Part shown: positions 39,601-53,537 of the stretch, piece after piece | How positions within the stretch are numbered: the first letter of the stretch is position 1 | Layout: each line of letters starts with the position of its first letter | Assembly: GCA_020809705.1 (NCBI GenBank) | Contig: CP085832.1 | Span: forward strand, 4,650,001-4,714,000 | Length of the DNA: 64,000 nucleotides | Origin: Calonectria ilicicola | Taxonomy: Eukaryota > Ascomycota > Sordariomycetes > Hypocreales > Nectriaceae | Direction: 5' to 3' | Notes under the pieces: model-generated | Told to the model about the DNA's origin: nothing | The model's database searches: none | What the model saw: only the letters and a program-made list of their open reading frames with translations | Made by a program: the position numbers and the translations under genes

Positions 39601-41534
39601 TTTTTTAAGGTAAGTAATTATTTATTATTTTTACTTTTTTTAATTATTCTTATATTTATATTTTATTTCTTTAAGTAATAAAGATTCTTTTTTACTTATA
39701 TTTTTTATTTAATTAAGGTTAGGAATTTAAGATTTTTTATTATATTTTATAAAAATATTATTAATTATATTATATTTCTTAAGTATTTATACTTAGCTAA
39801 TATATTAGTAAATATTAGGATTATATTAATATAACTATAGATATCTTAAAACTAGATTATATTATCTAATATTAATAATATTAAAGATTATTTCTTGGTT
39901 TTTTCCTTTAATAAAGACTTTTAAATAATTAATCTTTTTATTTATAATATTATTATTATAATTAAAAGAGGTTCCTTCTATATTAATGATTTTATATAGG
40001 TTAACTTTTATTATCTATAGTAGCTAAAGTTGGTTAATTACTTAAGGATTAATATAATTTTATTTAACTTTACTATCTACTATAATATTATATTATTTCC
40101 CTTTAATCCTTATTTCTATTTTTAATTATTATTAAGGTTACTCTTTAGTTGTAAAGTATAGAGCTTTTTTAGGGAGTTCTTTTAGTAACTTTAGGGATTA
40201 TTGCTTTAGCTGCTCTTACTATTCTTTTATAAAGGGCTCTGCTTGTTTTTTAGTTTTATTTAGTACTAGGCTATTATTTTATTTATTATATAGATATTAT
40301 ATTTAGGATCTTAATATTTATTTTAAAATAGCTTACTATAATTAGGGAACTTAAGCTTATTTAGTTCTAATATAGTGAACTAGTAGTAGGGGTTTCTTTT
40401 TATTACTTTATATTAATTGAAGTATTTTCTATAGATATAGTAGATAATTATATCTTCTACTTTAATAAAAAAGTATATTATATATTATTTTTACTTTATA
40501 TATTAGAGGTAGTTATAATTATAGTAGCTTATTTATAAAATATTTTTATATTTTTTATATACTATATTTAGTCTAGGGTTATTCTCTTTATATTAGATAG
40601 ATTAAAAATTATAATTTTTTAATTATTATTTACTTTATATAAGTAGAAAGACTTTATCTCTATTCTATAAAAGTTCCTTAACTTATTAAGCTATTCTTTT
40701 AATATTAGTTGTCTATTTTCTATTTTTATTTTTATTATAAGTATAAGTATTCTACCATACTAATACTTTATTAATATATATATCTAAAATAGATATAAGG
40801 ATTTCTATCTTCTTAGCTTATTCTAATTATTTATAAGGAAGGTAGAACTAGCTTTTTTATTAAGTTGATTATACTTTTTAAATAATTTTATTAATTTTTT
40901 ATTATAAAATAAGTTTTATTTTATATAATTTATAATTTTCTATATATTATTTAATTATAGTAATTAGTTTATATTTCTTAATAATAATAAAAATAACTTT
41001 TTCTATAATATCTTTTTTTCTTTTAATACTAAGGTTTATTAAGTTTTTATAATATTAAATTATTTCTATCCTTTTAATATAAATTTAAATTAATTTTTTA
41101 TTTTTAAGAAGTAGTATTTAAAGAATTTATATCCTTTCTTTCTATAATTAAAATAAATAATCTTACTTTTATTATACCTTTAGGTAGTACTAAGTTCCAT
41201 TGGTCCTAAATAAGTCCTATATGTAGTGCTTTATTATTTATTTTAGATTTTTCTTTTATTTAGGATATATAGGTTTTTATTATCTTAGGTATATTTTTTA
41301 TATTAGTTAAATTGTTTTTTATTGATCTTGATAGTATTTTTGATATACTTTAAGAGTTTTTCTAGCTAATTTTCTTTATAGATTTTATTCTTAACTTTAT
41401 TTTTTAGGCCTTTATAGTAGAGTTTTATTAATATATTATTATCTTAGGCTATTTATATTATAATTCTTTTAAATTCGACTAAATACTAGCTATAAGATTT
41501 TATTTATTTAAGTTTATATAATTAATTTATAGTT
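36639..41534 (-). pseudogene. Degraded gag-pol-chromodomain of element D
   Basis: Reverse-oriented counterpart of the E coding region, collinear with it at the same distances from the LTRs. All frames are closed by RIP-type stops. Confidence 0.8.
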
Positions 41535-42060
41535 TATTATTTTATATTAATTATATTAAAATTATTTTTAATAATAATTTTAAAATATTCTTAATCTCTA
41601 AAGATCTCTTAGGTCTCTTTATTTTAATTAATATTATTTTTATTTTCTAAATAGTCTTTTATAATAGATTTAAACCATACTTTTATATTCTTTTAGAGGA
41701 GAGTTTTAATATATAATATCTAGGCTTTGGAGGTTATAAGTTATATTAGGAAAAAGTGAAAATATCCCTTTATTTAAGTAAGGAAGAGGATTATATTAGT
41801 AGCCTTTCCTAGAAAAAGTTCTAGAACTAGGGGTCTTAGAATTTCATTAATATCTTTACCTTTATTTCCTTTAACTATAGTAGTTCTAGCTTTTTCTACT
41901 TTAAGTTATATTTATATATTTATAAGTTTTTTCTTAATTTATTATAATTCTATAGTTAACTTAGTATTGCTAGAAGGAGTAATAATAATAAAGTTCTTTT
42001 TAAATATTATTATTATTTAATTATTAATATAAATAATTAATTAAATAAGAGCTTTTAATA

Positions 42061-42455
42061 TATAATAATTTAATTAATTCTTAATTTAATAAATTAATTA
42101 AAATAAAAGGTTTATTATTAATAAGATAATTAGGTATATTATAGTAAATAAAGTAATAGAAGTATTATATTAGGTAATAATTAATTATAATTAAGGTAAT
42201 TAAATTATATTAAAAGCTAGTTAATATTAGCTATAAGGGTAGATTCTAATCTATCTATATATTATTGCCTAGTAGATGCTTATTATATTAGTTCTATCTA
42301 ATGTATTAGTAATTAAGGTAGTGATCACAGGGTGATCACCAATGCTATGAGTGATCGCTTGTGAGCGCTTCCTTATTGGTTGGTGTGGGGCTATAGGGTA
42401 GGTGAGCATTGTTTCTGCCTTGTTTGACCGCCCAGGCGTGTCATGGGTCATAATA
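42061..42455 (-). repeat. 5' LTR of element D
   Basis: 395 bp. The last ~140 bp (about 42,315-42,455) are nearly free of RIP, unlike the partner at 28674-29068. The short open frame at 42269-42451 is a by-product of this GC-richer patch, not a gene. Confidence 0.88.
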
Positions 42456-44787
42456 GTTCAAGATCTCTTATTATATTTTATAGAAATATTATTAACTACA
42501 TTATACTCCTCAGGTATTTACACCTAGCCAGTACACTAGTAAATATTAGGATTATATTAGTATAACTATAGGTACCTTAAAACTAGGTCATACTATCCAA
42601 TATTAATAATATTAAAGGTTATTCCTTAGTTTTTTTTTAATAAAGACTTTTAGATAATCAATCTTTTTATCTATAATACCATTATTATAGCTAAAAAGGA
42701 TTCCTTTTATATTAATAATTTTATATAGATTAACTTTTATTATCTATAGTAACTAAAATTAATTAATTACTTAAAGATTAATATAGTTTTATTTAGCTCT
42801 ACTATCTACTATAATATTACATTACTTCCCTTTAATTCTTACTTCTATTTCTAATTATTATTAAGGTTGCTCTTTAGTTATAAAGTATAAAGCTTTTTAG
42901 GGAGTTTTTTTAATAACTTTAAAGATTATTACCCTAATTGCTCCTACTACTCTTCTATAAAGAGCTCTATTTATTTTTTAATTTTATTTAATACTAGACT
43001 ATTACTTTATTTATTATATAAATATTATATTTAGGGTTTTAATATTTATTCTAGGGCAGCTTATTATAATCAGGGAACTTAGGCTTATCTAATTCTAATA
43101 TAGTAAATTAATAATAAAGATTTCTTTTTATTACTTTATATTAATTAAAGTATCTCCTATAAGTATAATAGATAACTATATCTTTTACCTTAATAAAGAA
43201 GTATACTATATACTATTTTTACTTTATATATTAAAAGTAATTATAATTATAGTAATTTACTTATAAGATATTCTTATATTCTTTATATATTATATTTAGT
43301 TTAAAATTATTTTCTTTATATTAAATAGGTTGAGGATTATAGTTTTCTGATTACTATTTATTTTATATAAATAGAAAGACTTTATCTTTATTTTATAAAG
43401 GTTCCTTAATTTATTAAGCTATTCTTTTAATACTAATTATCTATTTCTTATTTTTATTTTTATTATAAATATAAATATCCTACTATACTAATACTTTATT
43501 AATATATATATTTAGAATAAATATAAAGATTTCTATCTTCTTAGCTTATTCTAACCATTTATAGGAAAGATAGGACTAGCCTTCTTATTAAGTTAATTAT
43601 ATTTTTTGGATAGCTTTATTAATTTTTTATTATAAAGTGAGTTTTACCTTATATAACTTATAATTTTTTATATATTACTTAACTATAATAGTTAATTTAT
43701 ATTTCTTAATAATAATAAGAATAACTTTTTTATAATATCCTCTTTTTCTTCTAGGATTAAGGTCTATTAAGTTTTTATAGTATTAAGTTATTTCTATCCT
43801 TTTAGTATAAGTTTAAACTAATTTTCTATTTTTAAAGAGTAATATTTAAAGGATTTATATCCTTTCTTTCCATAATTAAAGTAAATAATCTTACTTTTAT
43901 TATATCCCTAAATAATACCAAGTTCTATTAGTTCTAAATAAGTCCTATATATAATACTTTATTACTTATTTTAGGTTTTTCCTTTATTTAGGATATATAG
44001 ATTTTTATTATTTTAGGTATATTCTTTATATTGGTTAAATTATCTTTTATTAATCTTAATAATACTTTTAATATATTTTAAGAGTTTTTCTAGCCAATCT
44101 TCTTTATAGATTTTATCCTTAACTTCACTTTTTAAATCTCTATAATAAAGTTTTATTAGTATATTATTATTTTAGGCTATTTATATTATAATTTTTTTAA
44201 ACTTAGCTAAATATTAATTATAAGATTTTATTTATTTAAGTTTATATAATTAATTTATAACTTATTATTTTATATTAATTATATTAAAATTATCTTTAAT
44301 AATAATTTCAAAATATTCCTAGTCTTTAAAGATCTTTTAAGTCTTTTTATTTTAATTAATATTATCCTTATTTTCCAAATAATCTCTTATAATAGATTTA
44401 AACCATACTTCTATATCCCTTTAAAGGAGAGTTTTAATATATAATACCTAGGCTTTAAGAGTTATAAGTTATATTAGAAAAAAGCAAAAGTATCCCTTCA
44501 TTTGGGTAAGGAAGGGGACTATATTAGCAGCTTTTCCTAAAAAGGCTTTAAAATTAAAAATCTTAGAATTTTATTAATATCTTTACTTTTATTTCCTTTA
44601 ACCATAGTAGTTCTAGTTTTTTTTACTTTAAATTATACTTATATATCTATAAGTTTCTTCTTAATCTATTATAATTCTATAATTAATTTAGTATTATTAA
44701 AAGGAGTAATAGTAGTAGGGTTCTTTCTAAATATTATTATTATTTAATTATTAATATAAGTAATTAATTAAATAAAAGCTTTTAATA

Positions 44788-45168
44788 TATAATAATCTAA
44801 TTAATTCCTAACTTAATAAACCAATTAAAATAAAAGATTTATTATTAGTAGGATAGTTAGGTGTGTTATAGTAAATAGAGTAATGGAAGTGTTATATTAG
44901 ATAATAGTTAATTGTAATTAAAGTAACTAAGTTATATTAAAAGCTAATTAATTCTATTTCTTACAGTAGGATCTAATCTATCTATATATTACTATCCTAT
45001 TTTAGTATATATGGTATGCTTAGTATAATATCTTTTGTACTTATTATAATAGTTGCCTTTATTGCTCCTTGTTTAATTGGTTGTATGTAATTATAGGGTA
45101 GTTGGTTTCTTATAGGGTGTGGCATTCTGCCATCCTAGACCGCCCTGGGTATGATATGGGTCGTAACA
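44788..45168 (-). repeat. 5' LTR of element B
   Basis: 381 bp, same length as 24506-24886. It ends GGTCGTAACA at the TSD TTATC. Confidence 0.88.
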
Positions 45169-45642
45169 TTATCCTTCTTAAAGGGAGATATAATCTATTT
45201 AATAATAAAAAATCTTATAATAAAAAAATAAAATAAAAAAATTAATTTTATATAAATTAGATTATATCTTATTAAAAGAAAAATATTAAAAAATAATTAT
45301 AAACTTAATTTTTTAAATAATATTAAAGTTTACCTTATCTTCTATATTTCATTACTAGAACCTAGTAATAGTATCCAAGTTAATATAAGATCTAGCTATA
45401 AATTATAAATAGAAAATCCAGAAGACTAATAGAAAATCAAAAAATCCTATAAAGGAAAGAAAAAAACAGGAAATTTGAAATTAAATGAAAAGGCTATAAA
45501 GAAATAATCTAAGAACCTACCAAATACCTTATATATTACTTAAAGATATTAGAAGTATTTCTTCAGAATTAATACAAAGGAAATTAGGTAAACCGCTCCA
45601 GTTAATAACCCTATAATCCTTAAGTAATTATATCTCTAATAA

Positions 45643-46037
45643 TATAACAGTCTGGTCAATTCCCAACTTAATAAACTAATCAGAATAAAGGGTTTATTAT
45701 TAATAGGATGATTAGATGTATTATAGTAAATAAAGTAATAGAAGTATTATATTAGGTAATAGTTAATTATAATTAAAGTAATTAAATTATATTAAAAGTT
45801 AGTTAATATTAGTTATAAGGGTGGATTCTAATCTATCTATATATTATTATCTAGTAGGTGCTTATTATATTAGTTCTATCTAATATGTTAGTAATTAAGG
45901 TAGTGATTATAGGGTGATTACTAATATTATAAATAATCACTTATAAGTACTTCCTTATTGGTTGATATAGGGCTATAAAGTAGGTAAGCATTATTTTTAC
46001 CTTATTTAACTGCCTAGGCGTATTATAGATTATAATA
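45643..46037 (-). repeat. 3' LTR of element C
   Basis: 395 bp, starts TATAACAG at the TSD; its last ~150 bp are partly RIP-mutated. Confidence 0.88.
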
Positions 46038-49000
46038 TAATATCCTCTCTTTATTAGTCTTATTCTTAAGGTCTATTAGGTTGATCTTATATATAAGTTT
46101 CCTATTTTTAATCTTTAAAATATTTTCTAATTATATCTTAAGGTTTAGATACTTTTAAATTATATTTTTATACTAATATTTAAGCTTAGCTTATTAATTT
46201 AATAGGTTTTAAAGTTATATTATATTCTTTTTATTCTTTTAAGGGTTTATAGTATAAGATATTACTAGATTCTAATAATTATTATAATAAATATATCTAT
46301 TATAGTAGAATATATAATACTTTAGAGGCATCTTTAGCTATATATATATAATTTTTATAAATAATAAGTATAAGTAAATGCTAATATTTATAATAATCTA
46401 GATAAATTAGGAGTTTAATTATTTAAATATAGAGAAGGAGGTAATTAAGAAGGAGTTCCTTTATGTCTAAGTAAAGGTATTTATAGCTTAAGCTAAAGTT
46501 TAAGAATCCTTAAATTATTTATCCTATTTTTATTATTAGAAATATTAATTTAAAATAAGAGATATAAAAATAATATATTAAGATCTTTTTCTTTAAATAA
46601 ATTAGAGAATATAGATTAAGTAGAGTTAGAGGCTATTATTTAGGTACAATCTTTAGGGGCTATAGATATTATTAATTGGAATACTATTGACCTTAATAGT
46701 TTACTTAGTGCTATATCTTCAGGAATGCTTCTAGTATCTTTAAGTAATATATAAGGTATTTTGTTGATTTTTAAGTTATTTCTTTATAATTTTTTTATTT
46801 AATTTTGAATTTTTTATCTTTTTTTTCTTTATAATATTTTCTTGACTTTCTATTGGTCTTCTAAGTTTTCTATTTATGGTTTATATTTAGATTCTATATT
46901 TACCTAGATACCCTTGCCTGGTTCTAATAGTGAGATATAGAAGATAGGGTGGATTTGATATTATCTAGGAGGTTAAGCTTATAATTGTTTTTTAATATTT
47001 TTTTTAATTGGGTATAATCTAATTTATATAAAGTTAATTTTTTTATTTTATTTTTTTATTATAAGATTTTTTATTGTTAGATAGATTATATCTCTTTTTA
47101 AGAAGGATAGTCCTTTTAGCCTTTTTAGATTATAATATCTTTTTATTATATTATAGATGAACTTAAATTCTGTTTTTATTTCTTTATATAATTTTCTTAA
47201 ATTATTTAACTTAATTATAGCTTTTGCTTGAATTATGCCTTCTAAGGGGGCTTAGTAAGTATCTAGTATAAAGCTAAAGTTAGCTTTTGTTAGTATTATT
47301 TTAATATTATAATTATAGGATATATTATATATTAATTATATAATAAGTAATTTTTCTACTTAATCAATTTGCTTATAATTAATATAATATTATAAATATT
47401 ACTTAATTTCCTGATTTTAGCATTCAGTTTGTTTGTCTATTTAAAGGTAGAAGGCTATGCTTAATTTATGGTTTAATCCTATTAAGAACATTAGGCTTTA
47501 CTAAAACTTAAATATAAATAATTATTCTTTATTTAAAATAATTTTAATTAATAATCTATATATAATAATTATATTTTAAAAGAAAAGGTAGGTGAATTGT
47601 TCTTCTTTTGTTGCTTTATTATAAAGGAGATAATATATTGCTTTTATAAAGCAATCTATAATAATAAAAATACTATTATAATATACTCTTATAGTAAGAT
47701 CTACTAATAAAAGAAGGTTAGTAATAAAGTCTATTATAATTAAGTTCTATGGTTATTATATAATAGAGGATGATTGTAATAATCTATATAATTTATATCT
47801 TGGTTTTTTAAAGTGTTAATATAGGTTACATTCCTTATATACTTATTTAACTTTTTTTTTATTTTATTAAAGGAAAATATCTATTTAACTTATTTAAGGG
47901 TTTTATTAATGCCTTTATAGCTATATAAAGGATATTTATAAATATCCTTTATTAACTTTATTTAGTATTCCTTTAATACTTATAGATAATCTGTTTTTCT
48001 TCTTCTAGAAGTACTAGATTATATTCTTTAATTTTCCTTAATAGTAGATTGCCTTATTCTACTTATTATATTAGTATTTCTATAATAGTAGTTCTAATTA
48101 TATATAGTAATCCTCCTATTCTTATAGTAGTAATTATTTTCTTTATTTTTATTATTATTCTATTAATTAGGGCTTATTCTAATCCTCTATTGGTATTATA
48201 GATTAATAATTTTTTCTATATTTTTAGTTTTTTTATATTATAGTTAGGTTAATAGCTGATTATATTGGTATAGCTATTCTTAGTTTCTTTAATATAAATA
48301 ATTTAATAGTTAAATTTAGATAAATATTTTATATATTATAGTTGCCTTTTACTGAGTTTTTGAGTAATTATAAAGTAGGTAATATTTTTATAATTAGTAT
48401 ATACTATGATTTTATAGTTATTTTTTAAAAGGTATTATTAGAATTTTTTAAAAGTATTAATAATAATAAGGAATTCTTTATTATAGATAGAATAGTTTAA
48501 TTTAGGGCTATATAGTTTATATAAGTAGAATATTATAGGATATAGGTTTCCTTGTTTATCTTATTATCCGATCTAGGCCTTTAGGGCGAAGTCTAATATA
48601 TTGGTTTCTAGCTTTATAGGCTTATTAAGATTGAATATTATAAGAATAGATTCTTTTAAAATAATATTTTTTATAACTTTAAATAATTATTATATTTTAT
48701 TTTTTTATTAAAAGATAATTTCTTTTTTAATTAATTTTATTATACTTAAAGTAATTTTACTAAATCCCTTAATAAATCTTTAATAATAATTAACAAATCT
48801 AAAGAAAGCTTATACTTCCTTTATATTAATAAATTCCTTCTAATCTTTTATTACAATAACTTTCTTTAGGTCTATATAAATTTTATTAGAGCTAATAATA
48901 TATCTTAGAAATTCTACTTTTTAAATATAGAACTTACTTTTTTCTAATTTAACTAGGAGTTTAGTATTTTAGAGGGCTTTTAAGATTTTATAAATATATT

Positions 49001-52000
49001 CTTTATATTCTTTTTTATTTTTAAAGAAAATAAGAATATTATTTAAGTAATAGATAATAAAGATATTTAAGTATTTTTATAATATATTAATTATTATTTA
49101 TTAAAATAATATTAATATATTTATAAATTTAAAAGGTATAATTAGATATTTAAATAATTTAAACTTTATTTAGAAAGTAGTTTTCTATTTATATCCTTCT
49201 TTAATATAAATAAGATTATATACTTCTTTAAGATCTAGTATAGTAAAGATATTAGCTTTATAAAAATAATCCTTTATTTTATTAATTAATAATAGTAAAG
49301 TATAATCTTTAATAATAATATTATTAAGCTATTAGTAGTTTATAATAAGATATAATTTTTTATTTTTCTTAAATATAAATATAATAAAATAATTAACTTT
49401 AAAGTTTAAAATATAAATATATTCCTTTTTAAGTATATCTTAAATATATTCCTTTAAAATATTAAGCTTAATTTAATTAAGATTATAAATAAGGTAAAAT
49501 TAAATATTAGATCTATCTTTAAGAATAATTTTATAATCTTACTAGCTAAATTTAGGTAGTCTAGTATCTAGTTCTTTTATAAAGAGCTTTTTATAGATTT
49601 AGTACTATAAGGATATATTATATAATCTATTTATTTTTACTTTTACTTTTATTTTTTTAAAGCTTTTATTAATTTATTAAAATTATTTTTTAAAGTAAAT
49701 AATTATTTATTATTTTTACTTTTTTTAATTATTTTTATATTTATATTTTATTTTTTTAAGTAATAAAGATTCTTCTTTATTTATATTTTTTATTTAGTTA
49801 AGGTTAGAAGTTTAAGATCTTTTATTATATTTTATAAAAATATTACTAGTTGCATTATACTTCTTAGGTATTTGTATTTAGCTAGTATATTAGTAGATAT
49901 TAGGGTTATATTAGTATAACTATAGATACCCTAAAATTAGATTATACTATCTAATATTAATAATATTAAAAATTATTTTTTAATTTTTTCCTTTAATAAA
50001 GACTTTTAAATAATTAATCTTTTTATTTATAATATTATTATTATAATTAAAAAGGATTCTTTTTATATTAATAATTTTATATAGATTAACTTTTATTATC
50101 TATAATAATTAAAGTTAATTAATTACTTAAGAATTAATATAATTTTATTTAACTTTACTATCTACTATAATATTATATTACTTTCTTTTAATTCTTACTT
50201 TTATTTCTAATTATTATTAAGATTACTCTTTAATTATAAAGTATAGAGCTTTTTAAGAAATTCTTTTAGTAACTCTAGGGGTTATTGCTCTAATTACTTC
50301 TATTACTCTTCTATAGGGGGCTTTGCTTGTTTTTTGGTTTTGTTTAGTACTAGGCTATTACTTTATTTATTATATAGATATTGTATTTGGGGTTTTAATA
50401 TTTATTCTAGGGTAGCTTACTATAATTAGAGAACTTAAGCTCACCTAGTTCTAATATAGTAAACTAATAGTAGGGGTTTCTTTTTATTACTTTATATTAA
50501 TTAAAGTATCTTTTATAAATATAATAAATAATTATATTTTTTACTTTAATAAAAAAGTATATTATATATTATTTTTACTTTATATATTAAAGGTAATTAT
50601 AATTATAATAATTTACCTATAAAATATTCTTATATTTTTTATATATTATATTTAATCTAAGATTATCCTCCTTATATTAAATAGATTAGGGATTATAGTT
50701 TCCTAGTTACCATTCGCTTTATGTAAGTAAGAAGACTTTATCTTTATCCTATAAGGGTTCCCTAACTTGTTGGGCTATTTTTTTAATACTAGTTATCTAT
50801 TTTCTATTTTTATTTTTATTATAAGTATAAATATCCCACCATACTAGTGCTTTATTAATATATATATCTAGGATAGATATAGGGATTTCTATTTTCTTAG
50901 CTCATTTTAACCATTTATGGGGAAGGCAGGACTAGCCTTCTTATTAGATTGATTATACTTTTTAGATAGTTTTATTAATTTCTTATTATAAAATAAGTTT
51001 TATTTTATATAATTTATAGTTTTTTATATATTACTTAATTATAATAATTAGTTTATATTTCTTAATAATAGTAAAAATAACTTTTCCTATAATATTTTTT
51101 TCCTTTTAATACTAGGATCTATTAAGTTTTTATAATATTAAATTATTTCTATCCTTCTAATATAGGTTTGAACTAATTTCTTATTTTCAAGGAGCAGTAT
51201 TTAAAAGATTTATATTCTTTCTTTCTATAATTAAAGTAGGTAATCTTACTTTTATTATATCTTTAGATAGTATTAAATTCTATTAGTTCTAAATAAGTCC
51301 TATATATAATGCTTTATTGCTTATTCTAGGTTTTTTCTTTATTTAGGATATATAAGTTTTTATTATTTTAAGTATATTCTTTATATTAATTAAATTATCT
51401 TTTATTAATTTTAATAATACTTTTAATATACTTTAAAAGTTTTTTTAACCAATTTTCTTTATAAATTTCATTCTTAACTTTACTTTTTAAGCCTTTATAA
51501 TAAAGTTCTATTAGTATATTATTATCCTAGGCTATTTATATTATAATTTTTTTAAACTTGGCCAAATATTAATTATAGAATTTTATTTATTTAAGTTTAT
51601 ATAATTAGTTTATAGTTTATTATTTTATATTAATTATATTAAAATTATCTTTAATAATAATTTCAAAATATTCCTAATCTCTAAAGATCTCTTAAATCTT
51701 TTTATTTTAATTAATATTATTCTCATTTTCTAAATAGTCTCTTATAATAGATTTAAACTATACTTTTATATCCTTTTAAAAAGAGTTTTAATATATAATA
51801 TCTAGACTTCAGAGGTTACAAATCACATTAAAAAAAGCAAAAGTATCCTTTTATTTAAGTAAGAAAGAGAACTACATCAGTAGCCTTTCTTAGAAAGGGT
51901 TCTAGAACTAGAGATCTTAGAATTTTACTAATATCTTTACCCTTATTTCCTTTAACTATAATGGTTCTAGCTTTTTCTACTTTAAATTATACTTATATAT

Positions 52001-52140
52001 CTATAAGTTTTTTTTAATCTACTGTAGTTCTATAGTTAACTTAGTATTACTAGGAGGAGCAATAATAGCAGGATTCTTTCCAAATATTATTATTACTTAA
52101 TTATTAATATAAATAATTAATTAAATAAAAGCTTTTAATA

Positions 52141-52535
52141 TATAATAATTTAATTAATTCCTAACTTAATAAACTAATTAGAATAAAAGATTTATTATTA
52201 ATAGAATAATTAAATATATTATAGTAAATAAAGTAATAGAAGTATTATATTAAATAATAGTTAATTATAATTAAGGTAATTAAATTATATTAAAAGCTGG
52301 TTAATATTAGCTATAAGGGCGGATTCTAATCTATTTATATACTATTGCCTAGTAGGCGCTTATTATATTAATTCTATCTAATATATTAATAATTAAGATA
52401 GTAATTATAGGGTAATCATTAATATTATAAGTGATCGCTTATGAGCACTTCCTTATTGGTTGGTATAGGGCTATAGGGTAGGTGAGCATCGTTTCTGCCT
52501 TGTTTGACCGCCCAGGCGTGTCATGGGTCATAACA
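52141..52535 (-). repeat. 5' LTR of element C
   Basis: 395 bp. The last ~100 bp (including TTTGACCGCCCAGGCGTGTC) are almost unmutated. An open frame at 52482-52688 starts in this patch and is not a gene. Confidence 0.88.
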
Positions 52536-53132
52536 AATAATACTAATATCTTAATATACTTTTTTCTTCTAATTTATCTAAATCCTTATAATCTTAAGAA
52601 ATTATCTCTTTTACCTTTTTATATAAATAATACTTCTAAGTATATAAATATTATAATTAAGCTAGAGTACTTATTAAATCTGCCTTAATTTTCTCTTTTT
52701 CCCTATTAATCCAATCTTTCTTATAAAAAACCTACTCAATTAAAAAGAAATAAGTATATAAAAATAAAAGGAAGAATATACTTATAAACCTAAGTAAAAA
52801 TACTTTTAAAATTATAGCTAGAATATTTATTCTTTATATAAAATTTGTAATAGCTTTTTCCCTTAGCTATAATATAAAATAGCTGCCTAATATAAAAATA
52901 AGCTAAATAATAAAGCATTTTAAAACTAAATTTATTAATTAATTTAATAATATTTTTTTAATAAGCTTTAATTATTTTAAAATAAAGCATAACCTTAATA
53001 ATATAATCTAATATCCTATTAATACTTAAACTACAAGAAGATAAAAAGAGAAAAAATATATAATAGTTATAAGTAAGGAAACTAGCCTATTTACCTGGCC
53101 TTAGAACAAGATTAATAAGAGAGAGAGTATTA

Positions 53133-53532
53133 TATTATAATCTAAACATCTAAAAGCAGTAACCACAGGCAGAACCCCAACCAATTATAACAAAACTACT
53201 TTAAACCTATATAATCAATTAATAAAAGTAAAGTTAAATAGTCTTTATTTAATATTACTAAAGATTATAATAAATATTATTAAATTAACTTTATTTAATT
53301 ATTATAATAATAGAACCTTAGATATAGTAATATATAGATAGATTAGGTCCTACTATAAGAAATAGAATTAATTAGCTTTTAATATAATTTAATTATTTTA
53401 ATTATAATTAACTATTACTTAATATAATACTTCTATTACTCTATTTTACTATAACACATCTAACCATCCTGCTAACAATAAACCCTTCATTCTGATTGGT
53501 TTATTAAGTTGGGAATTGACCAGACCATTATA
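53133..53532 (+). repeat. 3' LTR of element A
   Basis: 400 bp. It begins TATTATAATC, the RIP form of TGTTATGACC, and ends ACCAGACCATTATA at the TSD ATAGG. Confidence 0.88.
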
Positions 53533-53537
53533 ATAGG

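Larger units (their letters stand above)
28674..42455 (-). mobile_element. Element D: Ty3/gypsy chromodomain LTR retrotransposon, hosting E
   Basis: Its 395-bp LTRs are 28674-29068 and 42061-42455. The TSD is GTTTA at 28669-28673 and GTTCA at 42456-42460; the one difference is a C/T at a CpA, as RIP would make. Without E and its duplication, D is 6,901 bp. Minus-strand relics: gag about 41,530-41,310, reverse transcriptase about 39,490-38,880, RNase H about 38,550-38,350, integrase about 38,030-37,230, chromodomain about 36,775-36,640. E is inserted downstream of the chromodomain, near the 3' LTR. Confidence 0.89.
24506..45168 (-). mobile_element. Element B: Ty3/gypsy chromodomain LTR retrotransposon, hosting D
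   Basis: Its 381-bp LTRs are 24506-24886 and 44788-45168, with TSD TTATC at 24501-24505 and 45169-45173. Without D and its duplication, B is 6,876 bp. Minus-strand relics, right to left: gag about 44,250-44,030, protease about 42,800-42,500, then D, reverse transcriptase about 28,420-27,810, RNase H about 27,480-27,280, integrase about 26,960-26,160, chromodomain about 25,700-25,565. D lies between protease and reverse transcriptase. A purine tract (read on the minus strand) abuts the left LTR, confirming the orientation. Confidence 0.9.
45643..52535 (-). mobile_element. Element C: Ty3/gypsy chromodomain LTR retrotransposon, uninterrupted
   Basis: Its 395-bp LTRs are 45643-46037 and 52141-52535, with exact TSD AATAA at 45638-45642 and 52536-52540. 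Total length is 6,893 bp. Minus-strand relics: gag about 51,610-51,395, protease about 50,160-49,865, reverse transcriptase about 49,575-48,965, RNase H about 48,635-48,435, integrase about 48,115-47,315, chromodomain about 46,855-46,720. It is inserted in A, downstream of the chromodomain of A. The LTR subtype is the same as in D. Confidence 0.91.
19066..53532 (+). mobile_element. Element A: Ty3/gypsy chromodomain LTR retrotransposon, hosting B and C
   Basis: Its 400-bp LTRs are 19066-19465 and 53133-53532, with TSD ATAGG at 19061-19065 and 53533-53537. Subtracting B, C and their duplications leaves 6,901 bp. Relics on the plus strand: gag about 19,990-20,210, retropepsin about 21,440-21,740, reverse transcriptase about 22,030-22,640, RNase H about 22,970-23,170, integrase about 23,490-24,290, and the chromodomain region after B at about 45,415-45,550. 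A purine-rich tract (AAGAGAGAGAG) precedes the 3' LTR. B is inserted near the integrase C-terminus and C downstream of the chromodomain. All frames are broken by TAA/TAG stops of RIP type. Confidence 0.9.

Noticed and set aside
42269..42451. Open frame of 60 codons on the minus strand
   Set aside because: It lies in the RIP-spared end of the element D LTR; it exists because stops were not created there.
52482..52688. Open frame of 68 codons on the plus strand
   Set aside because: It crosses the element C LTR end and the TSD into A, is low in complexity after the LTR, and is not a gene.
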